This document shows positions 5,555 through 11,349 of a DNA stretch of 12,240 nt, piece by piece. The notes beneath the pieces were generated by a model. That model saw nothing but the letters and a program-made list of their open reading frames with translations. It did no database searches and was not told the DNA's origin. The stretch is taken from assembly GCA_016234205.1 (NCBI GenBank), contig JACRGN010000224.1:1-12240 (forward strand), in the 5' to 3' direction. Source of the DNA: Nitrospinota bacterium. GTDB lineage: Bacteria > Nitrospinota > Nitrospinia > UBA9942. Every line of letters begins with the position of its first letter. Within the stretch, counting starts at the first letter, position 1. Made by a program: the position numbers and the translations under genes.

Positions 5555-6350
5555 CTGTTTCAATAATCTTCTTATAATAAGCCAGTCTCTTTTCCGGAAC
5601 ATCCATCTCTTTTCCAAAACTCCTGTCCAAGTTCTTATAAATCCTTCCAATAGGGTATTCCTTAATAGTAAACCCTCTATTCCATGCCTGAATCCAGAGT
5701 TGTAAGGGCATTCCGTATCCCCACTCAGTAAGTTTTAATTTTCTAAGAGAATCTACTTTGTATGCCTTAAACCCGCAAAAGGAATCTGTAAGGTTATAAC
5801 CTGTAATACGATTGATGATTTTTGTTATCTCATCATTTATCTGCTTTCTGTCCAATGGCGGCGGGTTATTGGTTGAATGTTCTTTTAAATAACGACTGCC
5901 AGAAACAATATCAACTGACCTCCCCTCTCCCCTCCTTACAAAGGAGGGGCTGGGCTCCCGTTGCTGCGAAGCTTTGCAACGGGAAGCGGGGAGGTTTATC
6001 TCTTCAATAAATGTTGATATCAGGTGAGGCTCATGCTGTTCATCACAATCTATAGTTACTGCTAACCGATAGTTATTAGAAATGGCAAAATTAAATCCAT
6101 CAATAAGTGTTTTCCCATATCCCTGATTCTCTGAATGAGTTAATAAGTTCAGGAATTGAGGAGTTGAGGAGTTAACTCCATGGCCCCTGAACTCCTTAAC
6201 TCCTAAACTCCTTATTATTTTAAGTGATTTATCTGTTGAGCCGTCATTTATTACCAGTATATCTGAATCTGTATTTTCCCTGACTTTTTTTATTACGTCT
6301 TCAATATGTGTCTCTTCATTGAATACAGGGATTATAACTATGTTAGCCAC
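5511..6350 (-). CDS. Family 2 glycosyltransferase (dolichyl-phosphate-mannose-synthase-like) with repeat-coded insertions
   Basis: A cytoplasmic-face GT-A glycosyltransferase of 279 aa. The N-terminus ANIVIIPVFNEE (2-13), VINDGSTD (33-40), HSENQGYGKTLIDGF (72-86), the nucleotide-metal motif D101-C-D103 in TIDCDEQHEP, GSRYL (151-155) and DSFCGFKAYK are typical of polyprenyl-phosphate or polysaccharide GT2 enzymes. No membrane helix is visible. Residues about 45-70 and 119-144 are encoded by palindromic repeats and make the protein longer than usual between conserved motifs. The last 14 residues (EAARFKTQDASLET) come from a third repeat that contains the stop. All catalytic motifs remain and the frame is intact. 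The start is GTG at 6350, without a Shine-Dalgarno sequence; an ATG two bases upstream is out of frame. The acceptor is unknown. Confidence 0.88.
   Translation of the reverse strand: MANIVIIPVFNEETHIEDVIKKVRENTDSDILVINDGSTDKSLKIIRSLGVKEFRGHGVNSSTPQFLNLLTHSENQGYGKTLIDGFNFAISNNYRLAVTIDCDEQHEPHLISTFIEEINLPASRCKASQQREPSPSFVRRGEGRSVDIVSGSRYLKEHSTNNPPPLDRKQINDEITKIINRITGYNLTDSFCGFKAYKVDSLRKLKLTEWGYGMPLQLWIQAWNRGFTIKEYPIGRIYKNLDRSFGKEMDVPEKRLAYYKKIIETEAARFKTQDASLET
5918..5995. repeat. Cruciform repeat inserted in frame in the glycosyltransferase gene (78 bp)
   Basis: Outer arms ACCTCCCC (5918-5925) and GGGGAGGT (5988-5995) close a junction with two inner hairpins: CCCCTCCTT (5929-5937) with AAGGAGGGG (5941-5949), and CCCGTTGC (5957-5964) with GCAACGGG (5976-5983). 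Length is exactly 26 codons with no stop in the gene's frame. It encodes residues about 119-144 (NLPASRCKASQQ, then REPSPSFVRRGEGR), between the DCD and GSRYL motifs, where the family normally has a short linker. Confidence 0.85.
6141..6217. repeat. AGGAGTT inverted repeat inserted in frame in the glycosyltransferase gene
   Basis: TAATAAG (6141-6147) and CTTATTA (6211-6217) bound an imperfect palindrome. The left arm contains AGGAATTGAGGAGTTGAGG and the right arm the complementary CTCCTTAACTCCTAAACTCC. Within each arm AGGAGTTN units repeat in tandem. It encodes residues about 45-70, between GSTD and HSENQGYG, and makes that stretch about 16 residues longer than expected. Confidence 0.8.
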
Positions 6351-6354
6351 ATTG

Positions 6355-6430
6355 AGATTCTTCGGTCGCTTCGCTCTCTCAGAATGACAACCTAAAACAA
6401 AAGTGTCATTCTGAGCAAAGCGAAGAATCT
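6355..6430. repeat. AGATTCTTCG / TCAGAATGACA inverted repeat
   Basis: Exact outer arms AGATTCTTCG (6355-6364) and CGAAGAATCT (6421-6430), and exact inner arms CAGAATGACA (6380-6389) and TGTCATTCTG (6404-6413). It fills the gap between the 134-aa membrane protein gene and the glycosyltransferase start, which lies 4 bases away and therefore has no room for its own Shine-Dalgarno sequence outside the repeat. Confidence 0.85.
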
Positions 6431-6446
6431 AATTTTTAAACTATAT

Positions 6447-6851
6447 TCAAGTGATAGACTTAAATGCACCTGCTGCCATCATTCCCATAGAGATTATAAT
6501 ACACCATTCGCCAAGAGGAATTAAGTAGCCAATAGGTTGTATAAAAGGAACAAGGAAAAGACCGAGAGGCATGATTATCATACCTGCCAGTGCCAGATTA
6601 GAGCCGAGGTTTTTTGCTCCATCTCCGAGCCCGACCCTGCCGATAAATAATCCGTATAGAATATTCAAAATTGCAAGTGTATTTGCATGGACATGGGCAG
6701 TCCTCCAGTAATTATGAGTAGGAGATTTGAGCCATGCCTCTACAACCTCTTTTCCTCCTGTTTGTAACTTTATTGCCAGTATAAATCCTAAAAAAGTAGC
6801 AAGTGTAATCCATAGAAAGCCAAATTTTATATTCTTCTTACCTAAATCCAT
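6447..6851 (-). CDS. Unrecognised four-helix membrane protein with an H-x-H-x-N motif
   Basis: A 134-aa integral membrane protein that I cannot assign to a named family. Four hydrophobic segments lie at about residues 9-28, 56-72, 83-103 and 107-130. The loop before segment 2 reads W49-R-T-A-H53-V-H55-A-N57, and H46 is nearby. H-x-H before a helix recalls heme- or metal-binding membrane proteins, but no function follows from this alone. The start is the ATG at 6851, preceded by AAAGGAGGTGGGAGTT, a strong Shine-Dalgarno sequence. The frame stays open upstream for 43 codons of hydrophobic sequence, but this is translation of the polypyrimidine arm of a repeat. It follows the CheW-domain protein on the same strand after a 257-bp gap. 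Confidence 0.75.
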   Translation of the reverse strand: MDLGKKNIKFGFLWITLATFLGFILAIKLQTGGKEVVEAWLKSPTHNYWRTAHVHANTLAILNILYGLFIGRVGLGDGAKNLGSNLALAGMIIMPLGLFLVPFIQPIGYLIPLGEWCIIISMGMMAAGAFKSIT

Positions 6852-6884
6852 AACTCCCACCTCCTTTCTGAACAAAATAAAAAG

Positions 6885-7109
6885 ATTAAGGAGAATGGAG
6901 AAAAGGGAGAAAAGGAGAAAAAAGAAAATATTGAACACAGATAAACACAGAAATAAATAATAACTCAAGTCAAGGCTCAAAGGTTAAAGTCTTTCAGCTT
7001 TCAGCCTATGTTATCCGTGTCCATCTGTATCCTGATTCTTTTTTTGTTTTTTATCCCCATCTCTCCATCTTCTTCTCCCTTTCTCCTTAAATGGTTTTTA
7101 TAAGTTCCT
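6885..7109. repeat. ATTAAGGAGAA inverted-repeat element, copy 2, with a nested repeat
   Basis: Left edge ATTAAGGAGAA (6885-6895) inside AAAAGATTAAGGAGAATGG; right edge CTTTCTCCTTAAATGG (7079-7094), continuing to TTCCT at 7104-7108. These match copy 1 (1161-1283) except for a one-base insertion and a substitution in the right flank. The centre differs: it carries GAACACAGATAAACACAG (6933-6950) facing ATCCGTGTCCATCTGTATCC (7013-7032), a relative of the 8766-8841 repeat, plus CTTTCAGCTTTCAGCC. It occupies almost the whole 257-bp gap between two genes; no gene is seen inside. Confidence 0.65.
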
Positions 7110-7999
7110 TAAAAATTCAAAAACTCTTTCTTCTCTTTTGTCAAAACCATGTTTAAGTCTAATATAATAATGAGCTTATCATCCAGTTTTCCAACTCCTC
7201 TAATATATTCTGACTCAATATTCGTAGCCGTTGGAGGCGTAGGCTCAATAAGCCTTTCGGGGAGGCGAATTACCTCAGCCATCGCATCCACAATAAACCC
7301 TATCAATCCCACATCAATCCTCACGATGACGATTCTTGTATCCTTTGTATGTTCAACCTCCTTTATTCCAAATCTCTCCCTGAGTGAAATGATTGGAACT
7401 ACCTTGCCCCTCAGATTTACAACCCCTTTTATAAAGGGAGGAGTCCTTGGAACCATCGTAATCTCCTGCATCCTGATAATCTCCTGAACCTGTATAATAT
7501 CTATGCCATAAAATTCGTTATCAATCTTAAATCCAACCATCTGTGCAGTCTTCTCTAATCCCTTCTCATCTTCCTTCGGTTTGGCAACTTCAACAGGTTT
7601 GACATCTTCAATCTGCTGAACAGCCAATACATCTTCCTTTAGAACACTCATGGCTGGTTCTATTGCAGGAGCTGTAATTGTTTCAACTGCTGGTCTTGTT
7701 GCCTCAATTTCAGCTACATCATGAGATTGCCGAACCGACTCATTTTTAGGGATAGTTACTTCTTTAACTGTTTCTTCAATGACAGATTTTGTTTCACCTA
7801 TAATTTCTACAGGTTCAACGGTTTTTACCGGTTCAATCTCTTTGTGGATTATCTGAGGCTCTTCTACAGTAACTGCTGTCTCTCCCTCTTCATACATCTT
7901 CTTCCTCTTTTTAGGAATCCTCCATATACTGTCTAAATCCCCCTCTAATGGATTTCTTCCAATAACTTCTTCAATTTGGCTTAAGTCTTCCTTCACCAA
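7109..7999 (-). CDS. CheW-domain protein with long N-terminal extension (ParP-like)
   Basis: A 296-aa protein in two parts. Residues 1 to about 145 are low-complexity, rich in Glu, Val, Pro, Ile and Lys, and probably disordered. Residues about 150-292 are a full CheW domain: MVGFKIDNEFYGIDIIQVQEI, VPRTPPFIKGVVNLRGKVVPI, then YIRGVGKLDDKLIIILDL. This half closely resembles the separate CheW encoded at 8859-9338. The chosen start is TTG at 7999, 9 bases after a strong AGGAGG inside the ParA gene; GTG at 7996 is the alternative. The 29-base overlap implies translational coupling with the ParA-like gene. A disordered region plus CheW-like domain next to a ParA-like ATPase is the layout of ParP beside ParC, which place chemotaxis arrays at cell poles in Vibrio. 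The role here is inferred; a plain CheW adaptor or CheV-like scaffold is possible. Confidence 0.85.
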   Translation of the reverse strand: MVKEDLSQIEEVIGRNPLEGDLDSIWRIPKKRKKMYEEGETAVTVEEPQIIHKEIEPVKTVEPVEIIGETKSVIEETVKEVTIPKNESVRQSHDVAEIEATRPAVETITAPAIEPAMSVLKEDVLAVQQIEDVKPVEVAKPKEDEKGLEKTAQMVGFKIDNEFYGIDIIQVQEIIRMQEITMVPRTPPFIKGVVNLRGKVVPIISLRERFGIKEVEHTKDTRIVIVRIDVGLIGFIVDAMAEVIRLPERLIEPTPPTATNIESEYIRGVGKLDDKLIIILDLNMVLTKEKKEFLNF

Positions 8000-8750
8000 T
8001 TGCCATCACCTCCTTTGCGAGTTCACCCATCATTTTAGCACCAGTAGAATCAGGGGCAAATTCATAAATTGTCTTACCAAAACTCTGGGATTGGTCTATC
8101 TTAACATCAAATTTAATTATCGTATCAGATACACGGTTTCCAAAATAGGTTCTTAATTTTTCCAGAATGGCATTAGCCATATTTGTATTTCTGTAAAATG
8201 TAGGCACTACCATTGTAATATCTAAATCATTTTTTGCAAAATTTCTTTTTATCGTCCTGACCGTATCAACTATCTCTGCACACCCGTCAAGTGCAAGGAA
8301 TGTCAGTGATACAGGGATTATAACTTCGGTAACAGCAAGGAGTATATTTACTGTGAGCAAGCCAAGTGAAGGCGGGCAGTCAATGAGAAGGTAGTCATAG
8401 CCATTTAATTGATCTATCTTTTTTGTCAGCTTGAGGTGCCTGTCCTCATGAGAAGCAACATTTATTACAAAATCTGTAAGGAATTTATTTGAAGGGGCTA
8501 TATCTAAATTTTTTAAAGATGTCTTTCTGATTACATCTGTAAGTTTTAAATCTTCATTCACGAGGGCATCAAAAATTGTATCATCAATTTTCTTGACATC
8601 CAGTCCGAGCGATTTCCCAATATGCCCTTGAGGGTCCATATCAAGGATTAGAACTTTCTTGCCGCGGCTGGCTATATATGCACCAATATTGATTGTTAAT
8701 GTGGTCTTCCCGCTCCCCCCTTTTTCATTTACAAATGAAATTTTTCTCAC
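7971..8750 (-). CDS. ParA/Soj family ATPase in a chemotaxis cluster (ParC-like)
   Basis: A 259-aa cytoplasmic P-loop ATPase. The deviant Walker A motif K10-GGSGKTT-17 carries the signature first Lys. Walker A' and B segments follow: LILDMDPQGH and LLIDCPPSLG. The family pattern is complete, including the IIPVSLTFLALDG strand. No N-terminal DNA-binding extension is present and no ParB gene is nearby, so chromosome or plasmid partition is less likely than positioning of a protein complex. Lying between cheW and a CheW-domain gene, it resembles ParC of chemotaxis arrays. I chose GTG at 8750, just before RKISFVNEKGG; the upstream GTG at 8771 lies inside a repeat and adds only VAFIIS-like residues. 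No Shine-Dalgarno sequence precedes either, which is odd beside the strong sites of its neighbours. Confidence 0.92.
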   Translation of the reverse strand: MRKISFVNEKGGSGKTTLTINIGAYIASRGKKVLILDMDPQGHIGKSLGLDVKKIDDTIFDALVNEDLKLTDVIRKTSLKNLDIAPSNKFLTDFVINVASHEDRHLKLTKKIDQLNGYDYLLIDCPPSLGLLTVNILLAVTEVIIPVSLTFLALDGCAEIVDTVRTIKRNFAKNDLDITMVVPTFYRNTNMANAILEKLRTYFGNRVSDTIIKFDVKIDQSQSFGKTIYEFAPDSTGAKMMGELAKEVMAIGEGRLKPN

Positions 8751-8765
8751 TGAAATTATAAACGC

Positions 8766-8841
8766 AACCACAGATGAACACGGATGAACACAGATAAAAA
8801 CTTTTTTTAAAATCCGTGTTAATCTGTGTAAATCTGTGGTT
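8766..8841. repeat. AACCACAGAT inverted repeat
   Basis: Exact outer arms AACCACAGAT (8766-8775) and ATCTGTGGTT (8832-8841), with inner arms AACACGGAT (8777-8785) and ATCCGTGTT (8812-8820) around an A/T-run loop. It fills the cheW-ParA gap. CACAGAT and CACGGAT units alternate within the arms, and related sequence is nested at 6933-7032. Confidence 0.85.
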
Positions 8842-8858
8842 TAATTAGGTTCTTATCC

Positions 8859-9338
8859 TTATGCCTTTGCCAGCATTTTTCTCTCTTCACTTGAGAATAT
8901 TTTATTCAAATCAAGGAGGATGAGAAGCCTGTCATCCAGTTTGCCAACCCCTTTTATATATTCAGACTCAATACCTGCAACAATTGGTGGAGGGGGTTCA
9001 ATTGTATCAGAAGGGAGCCTTAATACCTCAGACACAGAATCAACTATCAGACCTATCACCTTCCCATCAATATCCACTACTATAATCCTTGTCTCCTTTG
9101 TTGTCTTTCGCTCCTCAAGATTAAACCTCTTTCTCAGGTCAACAATGGGAATAACCCTACCCCTTAGATTTATCACCCCCTCCACAAAAGGAGGTGATTT
9201 TGGAACCTTTGTAATCTCTACTATCCTGATTATCTCCTGAACCCTTAATATATCTACAGCAAATTCTTCATCACCAATGTTGAAACTGACCAACTGAAGA
9301 AGATTTGTTGAAACGCCTCTTTCTTTTTCACCTGCCAT
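8859..9338 (-). CDS. cheW: Chemotaxis adaptor CheW
   Basis: A 159-aa adaptor that links chemoreceptors to the CheA kinase. A single CheW domain covers about residues 14-155: LVSFNIGDEEFAVDILRVQEI, VPKSPPFVEGVINLRGRVIPI, DLRKRFNLE, then YIKGVGKLDDRLLILLDL. Length is standard. The start is the ATG at 9338, preceded by AGGAGG with 7 bases of spacing (the run is AGGAGGATATTTTATG). The frame is open for 30 further codons to 9428, but these are translation of a palindromic repeat. The gene follows the chemoreceptor gene and precedes the ParA-like gene on the same strand, supporting one signalling operon. No CheA is in the window. Confidence 0.96.
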   Translation of the reverse strand: MAGEKERGVSTNLLQLVSFNIGDEEFAVDILRVQEIIRIVEITKVPKSPPFVEGVINLRGRVIPIVDLRKRFNLEERKTTKETRIIVVDIDGKVIGLIVDSVSEVLRLPSDTIEPPPPIVAGIESEYIKGVGKLDDRLLILLDLNKIFSSEERKMLAKA

Positions 9339-9356
9339 AAAATATCCTCCTGATAT

Positions 9357-9429
9357 AGTGTCAGTGATTAGTGTCAGTGTCAGAAACAACCCCCTATCCC
9401 CCTTTATTAAGGGGGACTTTACTGACACT
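9357..9429. repeat. AGTGTCAGT inverted repeat with nested CCCCCTT hairpin
   Basis: AGTGTCAGT (9357-9365) and ACTGACACT (9421-9429) are exact reverse complements. More GTGTCAG units follow the left arm, and ACACT units continue to about 9448. The centre has a 7-bp hairpin CCCCCTT (9398-9404) with AAGGGGG (9409-9415). It lies in the MCP-cheW gap. The central hairpin looks like a second family inserted in the first; a terminator is not supported because no T-run follows on the minus strand. Confidence 0.75.
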
Positions 9430-9450
9430 TACACTCACATTTACACTGAT

Positions 9451-11097
9451 TTATGAACTCCTTACCTTAAATTTTGCAAGCATTCCCTGAAGTTCTGTCG
9501 CAAGTTTTGATAAATCATTACTTGCATCTGCTATCTGGGTTGAGCTTGTGGATGTCTCCTTTGTTGTGTTGGCTATATCCTGTATATCCCTGCTGATTGT
9601 ATCTGTAGCCGCAGACTGTTCCTCAGATGCCACTGCTATCTGCTGTATCAAGCCGGTCAGTTTGTCAACATTTACTGCTATCTCATTTAATGCATCACCT
9701 GCATCTTTTGCTTGTTTTACTTCCTCACTTACCTCTTTTGTTACTTCACCCATTGATGTTACTGCCTTGCCAGTCTCATTCTGTATTGTGCTAATCATAC
9801 CGCCGATTTCTTTTGTTGCCTTTGTGGTCTTTTCGGCAAGTTTTCGGACTTCATCCGCTACAACGGCAAATCCCCTCCCATGCTCCCCTGCCCTCGCTGC
9901 CTCTATTGCTGCGTTTAATGCAAGGAGGTTTGTTTGGTCTGCTATGTCATCTATTACCTTTATGATTTCTCCGATTTCGTTTGAACGGTTGCCAAGTTGT
10001 GTTATGACTGATGCTGATTCTTCTACTGATTGTGCTATTCCGTTCATTCCTTCCACTGTCCTTTCAACTGTTGTTTTACCCTTCTGTGCTAATTTGTTTG
10101 ATTCTTTTGCTGATTCTGATGCCCCTGATGCATTCTTTGCTACTTCTATTACTGTTGCACTCATCTCTTCTGCCGATGCGGCTACTGTTGTAGCCTTCTC
10201 TGTCTGGCTCTGTGACCCTTTTGCAATCTGTGTGGCTGATGCACTTAACTCCTCTGAGGCTGAGGCAATACTGTTTGAAGAAGCTACGACAGAGCCTACA
10301 AATTTATTAAGGTGATTGGTCATCCTGTCAAGGGACTTCATTAACTGCCCTACCTCGTCATCCCTATTAGTCATGGATGAATCTATTTTCTGTGTTAAAT
10401 CACCATCTGCTATTGCTTCTGCAAGTTGAACCCCTTTCTGGAGGGGATTTGCAATCATCTTCGCAAGTATAAGACCTAAACCAAAGGAGATTGATATCGC
10501 AATGATCATCCCTATAATTGATATATTTCTTAAGTATGCAGCATTATCAGCACCTTCTTTATCAAGCTGTTTACCAACTTCACCCTGAATAGCTATTAAT
10601 CTTTTGATTTTCTCATCAACAATCTTAAATTTTGGCCCTGCATCAGTTGCCGCATTTTGCTTTGACTCATCAAATTTACCTTCAAGTGCAAACGAATATG
10701 TTTTTAATCTTGATTCTTTATAAGCTTTATATGCAGGTTTAAACTCCTCAAATACCTTCTTTTCTTCAGGGACAAGAGATGTTGCACCATATTTTTCTAT
10801 AAGTTTTTCTATCTCCTTTTCATCATTCAAGGCATTATTGAAGAACTCCTGCCTTTTGGCTGTATCAGGTTCATTCATGATTCGTAACGCCCCTATTCTA
10901 ATATTGGCAAGATTACCGCTTATCTCACCGAGGTCAACAGCAGGCTGAAGCCTACCAACATACATACCATGAATCATATTACTCATCTCACCTGTACTTC
11001 TAATTGACATTATTCCCAATACTGCTACAACTACAGATATAATTGCAAAGCTCAATTGAAGCTTTGTCCTCGTCTGCATATTTTGAAAAATATTCAT
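9451..11097 (-). CDS. Methyl-accepting chemotaxis protein
   Basis: A 548-aa transmembrane chemoreceptor. A membrane helix at about residues 13-32 and a second at 191-213 enclose a periplasmic, all-helical sensor of about 158 residues, of the 4HB_MCP type by pattern (AVDLGEISGNLANIRIGALR). A HAMP linker (about 213-268) leads to the signalling coiled coil (about 275-545). The kinase-control hairpin tip lies at about 378-420: IIKVIDDIADQTNLLALNAAIEAARAGEHGRGFAVVADEV, split here across its conserved core. Candidate methylation Gln/Glu pairs are visible in the flanking helices (for example ASEEQSAAT). There is no C-terminal CheR/CheB-tethering pentapeptide; it ends FKVRSS. A strong AAAGGAGGT Shine-Dalgarno sequence precedes the ATG. 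The ligand is unknown. Confidence 0.96.
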   Translation of the reverse strand: MNIFQNMQTRTKLQLSFAIISVVVAVLGIMSIRSTGEMSNMIHGMYVGRLQPAVDLGEISGNLANIRIGALRIMNEPDTAKRQEFFNNALNDEKEIEKLIEKYGATSLVPEEKKVFEEFKPAYKAYKESRLKTYSFALEGKFDESKQNAATDAGPKFKIVDEKIKRLIAIQGEVGKQLDKEGADNAAYLRNISIIGMIIAISISFGLGLILAKMIANPLQKGVQLAEAIADGDLTQKIDSSMTNRDDEVGQLMKSLDRMTNHLNKFVGSVVASSNSIASASEELSASATQIAKGSQSQTEKATTVAASAEEMSATVIEVAKNASGASESAKESNKLAQKGKTTVERTVEGMNGIAQSVEESASVITQLGNRSNEIGEIIKVIDDIADQTNLLALNAAIEAARAGEHGRGFAVVADEVRKLAEKTTKATKEIGGMISTIQNETGKAVTSMGEVTKEVSEEVKQAKDAGDALNEIAVNVDKLTGLIQQIAVASEEQSAATDTISRDIQDIANTTKETSTSSTQIADASNDLSKLATELQGMLAKFKVRSS

Positions 11098-11122
11098 AAA
11101 AATACCTCCTTTTGGTTTGAGT

Positions 11123-11199
11123 GAGTTATCAAATGCCCATCTTTGTCACCTTGAGCAAAGCGTTTGTCACCTGCTCAGAATGACAGGCATTCGTAACTC
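11123..11199. repeat. GAGTTA / TAACTC inverted repeat with a TCAGAATGACA core
   Basis: Nested arms GAGTTA (11123-11128) with TAACTC (11194-11199) and AATGCC (11132-11137) with GGCATT (11186-11191) enclose TTGAGCAAAGCG and CTCAGAATGACA. The inner words are shared with the repeat at 6355-6430, so this is a diverged relative or that family nested in other arms. It lies upstream of the chemoreceptor gene, starting 25 bases from its ATG, so it would be in the 5' leader. Confidence 0.6.
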
Positions 11200-11260
11200 C
11201 CTTAGTTTAGGTTTTGCTAAAAAGGTGTTATTTTAGTTATCAGTTGTGTGTTGTAAGTTC

Positions 11261-11344
11261 ACCCCGTTAAAAGCCCATGTATCAAGAAGCCCTTTCCTTC
11301 TATCATAGGAGAGTAACCCTGACAAAGGGAGCTTCTAACGGGGT
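11261..11344. repeat. 84-bp structured palindrome ACCCCGTTA ... TAACGGGGT
   Basis: Exact 9-bp outer arms at 11261-11269 and 11336-11344. Inside, GAAGC (11286-11290) pairs with GCTTC (11331-11335) and CCTTT (11291-11295) with AAAGG (11324-11328), with a 2-base bulge (GA) and a 16-base unpaired side (11270-11285). A small CCT/AGG stem is possible in the apical loop. The structure is more elaborate than a simple repeat and could be an RNA element in the regulator-MCP gap, but I recognise no riboswitch class and no T-run follows. It begins 5 bases after the regulator's stop codon. Confidence 0.65.
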
Positions 11345-11349
11345 TTATC

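Noticed and set aside
6852..6980. Forty-three-codon hydrophobic N-terminal extension of the 134-aa membrane protein
   Set aside because: It reads the purine-rich repeat arm on the opposite strand and is mostly Leu/Phe; AGGAGG lies just before the ATG at 6851.
6885..7109. Insertion sequence or MITE with a transposase
   Set aside because: No transposase frame and no clear target-site duplication can be seen, so only a repeat element is called.
9339..9428. Thirty-codon N-terminal extension of CheW
   Set aside because: It is translation of a palindromic repeat; the ATG at 9338 has a strong AGGAGG and CheW proteins normally begin there.
9548..10315. Long open frame (255 codons) opposite the chemoreceptor gene
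   Set aside because: It is antisense to the conserved MCP signalling domain, whose Ala/Ser/Glu-rich codons leave the reverse frame open. It has no recognisable protein family.
11261..11344. Cyclic-di-GMP riboswitch upstream of the chemoreceptor gene
   Set aside because: The conserved GEMM core sequences are not recognisable on either strand; only the general hairpin layout is similar.
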